Assembly: GCA_029556615.1 (NCBI GenBank) | Contig: JAKQDD010000169.1 | Location: 1 to 46,835 of the forward strand | Reading direction: 5' to 3' | From: Verrucomicrobiota bacterium | GTDB taxonomy: Bacteria; Verrucomicrobiota; Verrucomicrobiia; Limisphaerales; J093 | DNA length: 46,835 nucleotides | Shown here: positions 32,488 through 39,936 of the stretch, piece after piece | Position numbering within the stretch: the first letter of the stretch is position 1 | Layout of the letters: each line of letters opens with the position of its first letter | Position numbers and translations under genes: made by a program | The notes under the pieces: generated by a model | What the model was told of the DNA's origin: nothing | Database searches by the model: none | Seen by the model: only the letters and a program-made list of their open reading frames with translations

Positions 32488-33221
32488 GGATTCAAGCCGA
32501 AGCCGCCGTCGACGCGAAAGACCTGGCCCGTGACATAAGAGGACTCCTCCGAAGCGAGATAACCCACCAAGCCGGCCACCTCCTCCGGTTGGCCGGCCCG
32601 GCCCAAGAGGACATGAGAGAACGCGCGTTCCGCATGGTGCTCGAGGAGCGGGCGCGACATGTCGGTGGCGATGATGCCCGGGGCCACGGCGTTCACCAGG
32701 ATGCCACGCGGTGCGAGCTCGATGGCCAGCGCCCGCGTCAATCCTTCGAGGCCCGCCTTGGCGGCGGCGTAGTTCGCCTGGCCGCGTCCACCGAGGCTTG
32801 CCGCCACGGAGGAGATGTTGATGATCCTGCCCCAGCGCGCGGTCACCATGGACCGGGCGCAGGCCCGTGACAGATGGAACGCCCCGGTGAGACACACCTC
32901 GAGGACGCGCTCCCACGCGGCGTCGTCCGTTGCCAGCGCCGGGGAATCATCAGTCACGCCCGCGTTGTTCACCAGGATGTCGAGGCTGCCGAGCTGTTCC
33001 CTGACAGCGACTGCCGCGGCGTTGCAGGAGGCCGCGTCGGCAACCTCGAGGTGAACGGTGCAGGCGGTGCCGCCGGCAGCCTGGATTTCCTCGACCACAG
33101 CCTGGGCCGCGCTCCCGCGCTCATGAAAGCCCACCGCCACCGACCGTCCGCGCCGGGCCAGTTCGAGGGCAATCGCCTTGCCGATGCCGCGCGAGGCGCC
33201 GCTGACCAAGGCTGATTTCAT
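32484..33221 (-). CDS. fabG: 3-oxoacyl-ACP reductase (FabG-like), copy 1
   Basis: The 245-residue SDR matches FabG closely: SGASRGIGKAIALELA, DILVNNAGVT, NISSVAASLGGRGQANY, and the catalytic Ser138, Tyr151 and Lys155 at the same numbers as in E. coli FabG. The C-terminus is EESSYVTGQVFRVDGGFG. It should reduce 3-oxoacyl-ACP to 3-hydroxyacyl-ACP with NADPH. The start at ATG 33221 is 7 bases after the ketosynthase-alpha stop. Being next to the ketosynthase pair, it is likely the core ketoreductase of the assembly line. Confidence 0.92.
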   Translation of the reverse strand: MKSALVSGASRGIGKAIALELARRGRSVAVGFHERGSAAQAVVEEIQAAGGTACTVHLEVADAASCNAAAVAVREQLGSLDILVNNAGVTDDSPALATDDAAWERVLEVCLTGAFHLSRACARSMVTARWGRIINISSVAASLGGRGQANYAAAKAGLEGLTRALAIELAPRGILVNAVAPGIIATDMSRPLLEHHAERAFSHVLLGRAGQPEEVAGLVGYLASEESSYVTGQVFRVDGGFGLNP

Positions 33222-33228
33222 GGTTGGA

Positions 33229-34491
33229 TCATGGCTCGAAACGTCTGAAAAGTAACGAGGCGTTTTGCCCCCCGAACCCAAAGGAATTGGAGAGCACCGT
33301 GCGGCCCGCGAAGTCGCGGCAGCCTTCGGCCACGTAGTCGAGGTCGCATTCGGGATCGGGGCAGTTCCGGTTGATCGTGGGGGGCACCTTGCCGGTGTAC
33401 AGCGTCAGCACCGAAGCGACCGCTTCCAGGGCGCCACTGGTGGCGATCATGTGGCCGGTCATGGACTTGTTGGCGGTCACCGGAATGCCGCCCGCCCGGT
33501 CGCCGAGCACCTGCTTGATGGCCCGGGTTTCGACGACGTCGTTCTTGGGGGTGCCTGTGCCGTGGGCATTGACGCAGTCCACGGCCGCCGGGGTCACTCC
33601 GGCATCAAGGATCGCCCGGGTCATGCTCGAGACCGCGCCCCGACCGTCCGGTTCCGGGTCCGTGACGCGATACGCGTCGAGGGAAGAGCCATAGCCGATG
33701 ATCTCGCCGCAGACCCGGGCTCCGCGTCGTCGCGCGTGTTCCCGGGTTTCGAGCACCATGAAGGCGGCGCCTTCGGCCAGGACCGTTCCCTGCCGGGTCG
33801 CGTCGAACGGCCGACATGCTCTCCCGGGCCGGTCGTTCTCCTCGGAGAGAATCCGCAGCAGGCTGAAGCCCCCCAGGGCCAGCGGATTCAGCGGGCTGTC
33901 CGTCGCGCCCGCCAGGGCCACGTTGGCGCGACCGGCGCGCAGTCGGCGGAAGGCCTCGCCCACGACCTGCGCTCCGGCCGCGCAGGCCGAGCAGTTGGTG
34001 TAACGGCCGTGCTGAAAACCGTAATGATCGCCCAGCAGTTGGGTCAGCCGGTCCAGCGGCGTCTGCAAGGGGCTCGGGCCTCCCCGGGCCAGGGCGAGGG
34101 CGACGAGCGCCGACGACAAGTCGCCGGCGTGTGCGGCGGACGTGGCGTCGCTGATCAGGAACGTCTCGAGGCTGACTCCCACGAACAGCAGGGCCTCGCG
34201 GAGCGCCTCGAGGGGAAGCCCGGAGTCCACGAGCGCCCGGTGGGCGGCATCCAGGCCCAGCCCGACCTTGCGGTCCTTCTCGGGCGCGGATTCGGGGTAC
34301 TCCGTGAGAAGCGCTGCCGGGTCGAAGCCCTGCACTTCACCCCCGATGCGCACGCGCAGTGCGGAGGCATCGAAGAGCGTCACGGGGCCGATGCCGGAAC
34401 ACCCGTCCAGCAGGCGGCGCCAGAAGTCCGGCACCGTGTGCCCCAGCGGGGTGCAAACGCCGAGACCGGTGATGACGACGCACTGGTTCAT
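33229..34491 (-). CDS. Beta-ketoacyl-ACP synthase, alpha (catalytic) subunit
   Basis: The 420-residue thiolase-fold condensing enzyme has all active-site residues: Cys170 in TNCSACAAGAQ, His310 in VNAHGTGTPKND, Lys342 and His347 in NKSMTGHMIATSGALEA, and the FabF-type end SNSFGFGGQNASL. It condenses an acyl chain with malonyl-ACP. The neighbour encoded immediately upstream is a ketosynthase without the nucleophile, so the two probably form an alpha-beta heterodimer like the KS-CLF of type II polyketide synthases. The start ATG 34491 overlaps that gene's stop by 4 bases (ATGA). FabF-like and polyketide-like members cannot be told apart by eye; the pairing argues for the latter. Confidence 0.92.
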   Translation of the reverse strand: MNQCVVITGLGVCTPLGHTVPDFWRRLLDGCSGIGPVTLFDASALRVRIGGEVQGFDPAALLTEYPESAPEKDRKVGLGLDAAHRALVDSGLPLEALREALLFVGVSLETFLISDATSAAHAGDLSSALVALALARGGPSPLQTPLDRLTQLLGDHYGFQHGRYTNCSACAAGAQVVGEAFRRLRAGRANVALAGATDSPLNPLALGGFSLLRILSEENDRPGRACRPFDATRQGTVLAEGAAFMVLETREHARRRGARVCGEIIGYGSSLDAYRVTDPEPDGRGAVSSMTRAILDAGVTPAAVDCVNAHGTGTPKNDVVETRAIKQVLGDRAGGIPVTANKSMTGHMIATSGALEAVASVLTLYTGKVPPTINRNCPDPECDLDYVAEGCRDFAGRTVLSNSFGFGGQNASLLFRRFEP

Positions 34492-35621
34492 GGCGGTTCG
34501 AGGAGGAACGCTGCCTGCTCGCTGCCGTGGCCGAAGCAGTTGGCCAGAACGCAGCCGCCCCGGCGGGCCGCCAACGCCGCGGCGAGACCGACTTGCGCCG
34601 GACCCGCCGCCGCAAAGAGGTCGCCCATGTGTTTCTTGGGCTGAACCACCATCGGAACACGGACCTGCAGCATGGCGAGCGCCTCGTTCTCCGCCTGCTC
34701 GACGGCGGGATCCCCGTTGCCCGCCGCCACCACCGCTGTCAGGGATTGCCCGCGCAGGCCCATGGCCTCGAGGATCCGGGCGTAGGTCTCCTTGCTGCCG
34801 GATTCCCGTGGCCGCGTGGCCAGGCTGAAGCCGGACAACCGCGCATGAACCCGAGCGCCGCGGGCCTTCGCAGCGCCTTCGTCCTCGAGGATCAGGAACG
34901 CCGCCCCCTCGCCGGGCGTGGGACCGGCACCCCGTTCGCGCCAGGACGCGAACGCCCCCTGCTGTTGAAGGGCCAGAAACGCCAGCTCGTGCGTCTTGAC
35001 GTCGCATCCGCCCGCCAGCGCACTGCGTACCTCCCCGCATTCCAGCGCCTGCACGGCAGCTTCGATGGCCTGGGCGCCCTGTCCTTCCCAAGGCGTGTAA
35101 ACCGCGTTCGGCCCCTGGAGATTCTCGCAGATCGACACGAAACAGAGGGGCATGTTGCTGAGCACCTTGAAGGAGAGGATCGGTCGAACCGCGCGGAGTC
35201 CTTCCGTGGCAAAACGGTTCGGGTCAAACCGGCCGTCCGCTCTGGCGGAGGCTTGGATCAGGGGCGCCACCTCGGCCAGCGGCAGGCCTGCCAGGCCCGT
35301 TGCGCCGAAAAGCCCGATGTCCTCCGGCCGATACGGTCGCTCCCTTTTCAAGCCTGCATCTTCCAGGGCCCGATGGGCCGCCGCCACGGCCAATTGCGCC
35401 TCGCGATTCATCAGCCGCACCAGCTTGCCTTCAGGAACATACGACCCGGGTTCGAAACCCCTGATCTCGGCGCAGACCCGGCAGGCGAACGGAGCTGCAT
35501 CAAAGTGGGCGGGCGGGGTGGCCGCGGAGTCGCCGGCTTCGATCCGCCGCCAGAGTGTCGGCACTTCACTCCCCAGGGGTGTGACCAGTCCGATTCCCGT
35601 GATGACGATGGACCGGCGCAT
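34488..35621 (-). CDS. Ketosynthase beta subunit (chain-length-factor-like), Cys replaced
   Basis: The 377 residues start with the ketosynthase signature RSIVITGIGLVTPLGSEV and end with ANCFGHGSEQAAFLLEPP, but the catalytic set is gone. Aligned from GPN to QAI, the nucleophile position of TAC-x-SG reads Glu179 (VYTPWEGQGAQAI). The first His motif is GNGDPAVEQ instead of AHGTGTP-like, and the second has KKHMGDLFAAAGPAQ, keeping the Lys but with Asp for His. The frame is intact, so this looks like a working non-condensing subunit, as in type II polyketide synthases where the Cys is usually Gln. It would shape the chain-length pocket and help decarboxylate malonyl-ACP. It is 15 bases downstream of the dehydratase and overlaps the alpha subunit. 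Confidence 0.88.
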   Translation of the reverse strand: MRRSIVITGIGLVTPLGSEVPTLWRRIEAGDSAATPPAHFDAAPFACRVCAEIRGFEPGSYVPEGKLVRLMNREAQLAVAAAHRALEDAGLKRERPYRPEDIGLFGATGLAGLPLAEVAPLIQASARADGRFDPNRFATEGLRAVRPILSFKVLSNMPLCFVSICENLQGPNAVYTPWEGQGAQAIEAAVQALECGEVRSALAGGCDVKTHELAFLALQQQGAFASWRERGAGPTPGEGAAFLILEDEGAAKARGARVHARLSGFSLATRPRESGSKETYARILEAMGLRGQSLTAVVAAGNGDPAVEQAENEALAMLQVRVPMVVQPKKHMGDLFAAAGPAQVGLAAALAARRGGCVLANCFGHGSEQAAFLLEPP

Positions 35622-35636
35622 GAGCAGGACGTTCCA

Positions 35637-36092
35637 TTAGCCCGGCTTCAGCCAGAGCGCAAGGAGTTGCCTGCGTTTCTCGTCCAGCAGCGGGTCGTCC
35701 ACGTGCTTGAAGGCGAACACCATTTCCGTCGACGTCACCAGCGTGGCGTCGCGGCGGGCTGCGGCGCGGACTTTTCCGCCGGCCTCGTTCAGGGCGGCCA
35801 CCTCCGCCCTGTATTGCAGCGTGTCGCCGGGTTTGACCATGGCGCGGAACTTGATCCGTTCCAGCACTGTCAGGACGGCCTTGGCGCCTATCGAGTATTG
35901 CTGGGCGAGGCTGGCCTCCAGCAGCAGCCCGGAAAGCTGGGCCATTCCCTCGAGGATCAGCACCCCGGGCATGATGGGTCGGCGCGGAAAATGGTCGTCG
36001 AAGAAATCCTCGCTCAGGGCAACGTTCTTGAGTCCTTCAGCGACGCGGCCCACCTCCCACCGTGTGATGCGGTCGAGCAAGAAGAAACGCAT
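35637..36092 (-). CDS. fabZ: 3-hydroxyacyl-ACP dehydratase (FabZ-like), first gene of the lipid operon
   Basis: The 151-residue hotdog protein has the FabZ active site: DDHFPRRPIMPGVLILEGMAQLSGL with His34 and Glu48 (the outer residues of that block are cited here only as landmarks). RIKFRAMVKPGDTL is the next conserved strand. It removes water from 3-hydroxyacyl-ACP to give the trans-2-enoyl chain. It opens the operon; upstream lie 173 bases before the next gene. A paralogue without the His is encoded at 30242-30703, so the two may form a heterodimer. Overall it fits the dehydratase role in a polyene- or fatty-acid-forming line. Confidence 0.92.
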   Translation of the reverse strand: MRFFLLDRITRWEVGRVAEGLKNVALSEDFFDDHFPRRPIMPGVLILEGMAQLSGLLLEASLAQQYSIGAKAVLTVLERIKFRAMVKPGDTLQYRAEVAALNEAGGKVRAAARRDATLVTSTEMVFAFKHVDDPLLDEKRRQLLALWLKPG

Positions 36093-36265
36093 ACCGTTCC
36101 GCAGCGGAGGGTGGCACGCCGCTCGCGGGGCTTGCGAGCCTTATCTTGGCGTAGCCGCCGGCGTGAGCCGGCGCTGACTGGCCGGAGGACCGGCGGCTTG
36201 TGAACGGGGGAGTCAGCGCGGTGCTGACGGCCGCGGGTACGGGCGGGGGATTGGCGGAGACGGCG
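36093..36265. promoter_or_regulatory. Likely promoter region of the lipid operon
   Basis: This gap is the only sizeable space in front of the thirteen-gene operon, so its promoter should lie here. A hairpin, CGCCGGC (36156-36162) and GCCGGCG (36167-36173) with a 4-base loop, lies about midway, downstream of the AGE-type epimerase stop. It has no T-run. No clear -35/-10 pair could be picked. Confidence 0.4.
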
Positions 36266-37486
36266 TCACGGCTTGTCGTGCGTGGCTGGGCGGGGAAGAA
36301 CCGGCTGGGCCTCGGGTTCGGCGCAGAGGCGCCAGGCGTACCAGAGCATGCGGGGGAGGTGGAAGGGGCCTTTCCAGATTGTGCCTTTGAGGGTGGAGGA
36401 GACGGTGCCATCCCGGTGGAGGTAGCCGTACCATTCTCCGTACCGCGGATCGGGGAAATGGCTGAAGCTCCAATCGTGGACTGTCTGGTGCCATTGGGCG
36501 TAGCGCGGTTCTCCGGTGAGGCGGTAAGCGAGGAGGGTGGCGAGGACGGCTTCATTATGGGGCCACCAGAATTTCATGTCGTGCCAGTACTCGGCTGAGG
36601 GGTGGTCGTCGAGGTCGCGGTAGTAGAAGAGCCCGCCGTGCTCGGCGTCCCAGCCGCGGCGCCACATCCAGTCGAGGAGGTTGAGGCCGGTCTGGAGGAG
36701 ACCGGGGTTGGCGCGATGGCGGGCTTCGCGGAGGATGAACCAGGCGGCTTCGAGGGCGTGGCCGGGGTTGAGGAGGCGTCCTTCGGTGTGGTCGATGACT
36801 TCGCCGTGGGGGCCGACGGTTTCGAGGACGACCTCGAGGTCGGGCTTGAGGAAATCGCGTTGGATGGCGGCGATGCCATGGTCGATCCACTGGGTGCAGG
36901 TCTTGCCGGCGACGACGGGGTCAGCGAGGTTCTCGCGGAGTTCCTGGGCGGTGACGATGCCGATCATGTGGGGGCCGAGGCCCTGCATGGGGCGGGTGAC
37001 CGGGTCGGTTTTGGGGGGCATGACGCCGGTGGTGAAGCTGTGGTGCAGGTAGCGGGCGAAGAAGCGGAGGGCGTCGGCGGCGGCCTGGGGATCGCCGGTA
37101 GCCCGGGCGAGGGCGGCATTGGCGATGGCGGCGAAGCTCTCGCTGTAGACGTATCGGCGCATGCGGAGCGGGCGGCCGTCGCGGGTCACGGTGAAGTAGA
37201 GCTTGCCGTCGGGGGCGGCGCCGTATCGGCGGAGGAAGGCGATGCAGTTTCGGGCCAGGTCGAGCCATTCGGGTCGGGGTTCGACGGTGTTATAGAGCGT
37301 GGCGAACATCCAGGCTGCCCGGCCCTGGAACCAGATGGACTTGTCGGTATCGATACAGCGGCCTTCGCGATCGAGGCACGTGAAGATGCCGCCGTGTTCG
37401 ACGTCGGGTGCGTGGCGGAGCCAGAACGGCACGACATCCTCGAGGAGGGTGTCGCGGTAGAAGGCGGCGAGGGTGTCGCGGTTCAT
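36266..37486 (-). CDS. N-acylglucosamine 2-epimerase (AGE) family protein
   Basis: The 406-residue (alpha/alpha)6-barrel protein begins DTLAAFYRDTLLEDVVPFWLRHAPDVEHGGIF, and carries KSIWFQGRAAWMFATLYN, GPHGEVIDHTEGRLLNPGHALEAAWFILREA, DAEHGGLFYYRDLDDHP and KFWWPHNEAVLATLLAY; each of these is a family hallmark (His and Glu/Arg of the active site). AGE enzymes interconvert ManNAc and GlcNAc or related sugars (some work on cellobiose or mannose). Its start overlaps the stop of a NanA-like lyase gene by 4 bases, which points to ManNAc release and epimerisation, i.e. sialic acid breakdown; the exact sugar is inferred. Confidence 0.9.
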   Translation of the reverse strand: MNRDTLAAFYRDTLLEDVVPFWLRHAPDVEHGGIFTCLDREGRCIDTDKSIWFQGRAAWMFATLYNTVEPRPEWLDLARNCIAFLRRYGAAPDGKLYFTVTRDGRPLRMRRYVYSESFAAIANAALARATGDPQAAADALRFFARYLHHSFTTGVMPPKTDPVTRPMQGLGPHMIGIVTAQELRENLADPVVAGKTCTQWIDHGIAAIQRDFLKPDLEVVLETVGPHGEVIDHTEGRLLNPGHALEAAWFILREARHRANPGLLQTGLNLLDWMWRRGWDAEHGGLFYYRDLDDHPSAEYWHDMKFWWPHNEAVLATLLAYRLTGEPRYAQWHQTVHDWSFSHFPDPRYGEWYGYLHRDGTVSSTLKGTIWKGPFHLPRMLWYAWRLCAEPEAQPVLPRPATHDKP

Positions 37487-38418
37487 GGGGTGACGGCGTG
37501 GGGCGCCGGTGTGATGGCATCGGACCAGAAGCCGATGCGATCGAGGTCTTGCTCGAGGGCGTTAATGCGGGCGGGCGGGAGCGGAGGGAGGGGAAGGCGG
37601 GTGGGTCCGGCATCGACGCCCAGGCGCTGCATGACGACTTTTGCGGCTGGCAGGTAGCCGTACCGGGCGAGGGTTTGGACGAGGCGAACGATGCGGAGCT
37701 GGGCGGCTCGGGCGGCGGGCCAGTTGCCGGCGTTGAACGCCTGCCAGGCCTTATGGGCGAGTGGGGCTGCGAAGTTGTAGGTGCTGCCGACCGCGCTGCG
37801 GACGCCGAGGGCGAGGGCGGCGAGGAGGGCTTCGTCGACGCCCCAGGCGATCCGCATCGACTCGTGCTGGAGGCAGTCCTGCAGCATCACGGGGTCGAGG
37901 CTGGTGTACTTGAGTCCGGCGAGGGTGGGGATCCGGCGTGTTCCGCGCTCGAGGAATTCAGGCATCGAGAGGCTGACGCCGGTCATGGCGGGAATGTCGT
38001 AGTAGTAGAAGGGGAGTCTGGGGGCTGCGGCGGCGATGGGGGCGCAGCAGGCGATGAGGGTGTCGACGTCGCGGGGTTTGTAGTAACTGGGGGCGAGGGC
38101 GGAGACGGCGACGGCTCCGGCGGACTGGGCGTGGGCGGCGAGGGCGGCGGATTCCTCGAGGCAATTGGCGCCAACGTGGACGATGACGTCGAGGGGTGTG
38201 TGACGGGTGACGTCGGTCCAGCGGCTGGCGAGCAGGCGGCGTTCTTCGGCGGTGAGGGAAGACCACTCGCCGGTGCTGCCGGCGATGAACGCGTGTCGGA
38301 TGCCGTGTCGCGCGAGGTGGGTTGCCTGGGACTCGACGGCGTCGAGGTTGAGGGATCCGTCCGCGTTGAAGGGGGTATGGGTGGCGGCGATGAGGCCTTC
38401 GAGTTGAAATGGCGTCAT
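37483..38418 (-). CDS. N-acetylneuraminate lyase / dihydrodipicolinate synthase family aldolase
   Basis: The 311-residue class I aldolase of the DapA/NanA family starts at ATG 38418. It has FIAGSTGEWSSLTAEER (the GxTGE ketoacid-binding loop, 47-51), FYYYDIPAMTGV (Tyr140) and LAGLKYTSLDPV with the Schiff-base Lys170. The YYYDIP and LKYTS patterns favour the NanA side over true dihydrodipicolinate synthase (DapA usually has YNVPGRT and KEAT). The likely reaction is cleavage of N-acetylneuraminate to ManNAc and pyruvate. It is 4 bases downstream of the PHP hydrolase gene and 4-base coupled to the AGE epimerase. Confidence 0.88.
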   Translation of the reverse strand: MTPFQLEGLIAATHTPFNADGSLNLDAVESQATHLARHGIRHAFIAGSTGEWSSLTAEERRLLASRWTDVTRHTPLDVIVHVGANCLEESAALAAHAQSAGAVAVSALAPSYYKPRDVDTLIACCAPIAAAAPRLPFYYYDIPAMTGVSLSMPEFLERGTRRIPTLAGLKYTSLDPVMLQDCLQHESMRIAWGVDEALLAALALGVRSAVGSTYNFAAPLAHKAWQAFNAGNWPAARAAQLRIVRLVQTLARYGYLPAAKVVMQRLGVDAGPTRLPLPPLPPARINALEQDLDRIGFWSDAITPAPHAVTP

Positions 38419-38422
38419 GAAG

Positions 38423-39841
38423 TCAGGAGGGTGGATGGAGTGTCGGTGGAGTGTTGGTCTGCAGATTCTGGTGCCGTAGCTGGAGGGCGATCGGGTTGGC
38501 ATAGACCCACGGGACCCATTCGTTGCGGATCCGGAGGTGGGCTTCGACCCGGTAGGAGCCGGGGCCGTTGGGTTTCCACTCGAGGGATCGGCCCTCGGCG
38601 GTGTGGACGGGGCGGCCCTCGTGGACGATGGTGAAGCGGCAGGGCTGGGGGGATGCGGCGCGCAGCTCGACATCCGGGTCGAAGGCGAGCGAATCGCCCA
38701 TGATGGCCTCGCCGTGAGGTCCGTGGGCAGTCCAGAGGAAGCCGCTGCTATCGGCGAGCCGATCGAAGCCGACGAAGGCATGTCCGGAGCGGAGGGCATC
38801 GAGGATGGCGGTTTCGGAGAGCTCGGGGGCGAGCACATGGGTGCAGACGAACCGGACCATGCGCTCGTAGGGATCGAGTTGAACGCGACAGAGGACTCGA
38901 CCCGGCTCGAGGGGGCCGAACGCGAGTCGCAGCAGGGGTCGGGTCAACGCGTTCAAAGGGAGTTGGGCGAGGGTTTTGGGGCTGGTATCTTCGATGCGGA
39001 CGGTATGGTTTTCTGCGACGACGGCGCGGACGCCGGTGTTCTGGTGGCAGTCGTTGCCGGCGATGCCGGTGAGGTGGCGGCTTTGGTTGCAGGCGTCCCA
39101 GCGCGCGAGGTTGGCGGTGGGAGGATCAAAGAGGAGGCGGAACACGTGATCGGGGTAGCGCCGCTGATTGACGAGGAGGTCGGGGAGCAGATCGAGCAGG
39201 GCGTGGCGGTGATCGGTGAAATCCGCGTGGATATTGTAGATCTCGGTTCCGGTCAGCTCGGGCCGGTTCCAGTCGCGCGGTTCTTCGGGGTGGGCGTAGA
39301 AGAGGACGCCCCCGTGTTCGATCACCAATCGGGCGATGGCATCGGAGTCGAGGGTTTTGGAATCGAGGATGACGTTCGAGGCGACGCCGAAGGGCATGAG
39401 GCCGTCCTTCATTTCGAAGCCGGGGATGAACAGGACGCCGTCGTGGAGTCCGCGCCACTGGGCGGAGAAATCGGCGCGGCCCTGATCGCAGTGGTCGCTG
39501 AGGCCGATGAAGTCGCGGCCGGTGGCTTTCAGGACGCGGAGGATTTCTGGGAAGGGGACTTCGCAATCATGGGAGAGGTGGGAATGGCTATGGAAGACGC
39601 CGCGGTAGTCGTGCCAGCCGGGGAGTGGGGGAACGGGTTGGTGTTCGGCGCCGAGGGCTTTCCAGGCGGCAGCCTCCTCGGGGAACCGGACGAAGCGGTT
39701 GTACAGGGCGGTCCGGAGCCAGAACAAGGCGGCGAGGGTGAGGATGAGGCCGAGAGCCAATCCGAGGCCCAGGAACCAGCGCCATCGTGGGCGCCAGCGG
39801 GCGGGGTGCGGTGGTTGGGGGGGTGTCAGCTGCGGGACCAT
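38423..39841 (-). CDS. Membrane-anchored PHP-domain metallohydrolase (CehA/McbA-like)
   Basis: A basic N-terminus and one transmembrane helix (about 23-42) precede a PHP fold: GVFHSHSHLSHDCE (His84, His86, His88, His91) is the first metal motif, GLSDHCDQGR the second, FIPGFEM and VLFYAHPEEPRD the next, and GIAGNDCHQNTGV the last, in the usual order for tri- or di-metal PHP phosphoesterases. CehA/McbA-type enzymes cleave esters, phosphates or carbamates. A beta domain follows to residue 472. Position outside or at the membrane is inferred. The start at 39841 lacks a Shine-Dalgarno sequence, so the true start may be a little downstream. Confidence 0.85.
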   Translation of the reverse strand: MVPQLTPPQPPHPARWRPRWRWFLGLGLALGLILTLAALFWLRTALYNRFVRFPEEAAAWKALGAEHQPVPPLPGWHDYRGVFHSHSHLSHDCEVPFPEILRVLKATGRDFIGLSDHCDQGRADFSAQWRGLHDGVLFIPGFEMKDGLMPFGVASNVILDSKTLDSDAIARLVIEHGGVLFYAHPEEPRDWNRPELTGTEIYNIHADFTDHRHALLDLLPDLLVNQRRYPDHVFRLLFDPPTANLARWDACNQSRHLTGIAGNDCHQNTGVRAVVAENHTVRIEDTSPKTLAQLPLNALTRPLLRLAFGPLEPGRVLCRVQLDPYERMVRFVCTHVLAPELSETAILDALRSGHAFVGFDRLADSSGFLWTAHGPHGEAIMGDSLAFDPDVELRAASPQPCRFTIVHEGRPVHTAEGRSLEWKPNGPGSYRVEAHLRIRNEWVPWVYANPIALQLRHQNLQTNTPPTLHPPS

Positions 39842-39936
39842 GGTGGGAGGAAGCGGCTCGGGGGCTGTTGGCGACCGGGCCCGAGGCGATGGAAACGGCG
39901 GGGCATGGTCGGGGGCAGGGGGCTGGGTCTTTCGCG

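Noticed and set aside
34488..35621. Ketosynthase-beta gene as a pseudogene because of missing catalytic residues
   Set aside because: The frame is intact, tightly coupled to its alpha subunit, and loss of Cys and His is the known state of chain-length-factor subunits.
36156..36173. Terminator for the AGE-type epimerase gene
   Set aside because: The 7-base hairpin lacks a following T-run and lies about 93 bases past the stop; kept only as a note in the promoter-region entry.
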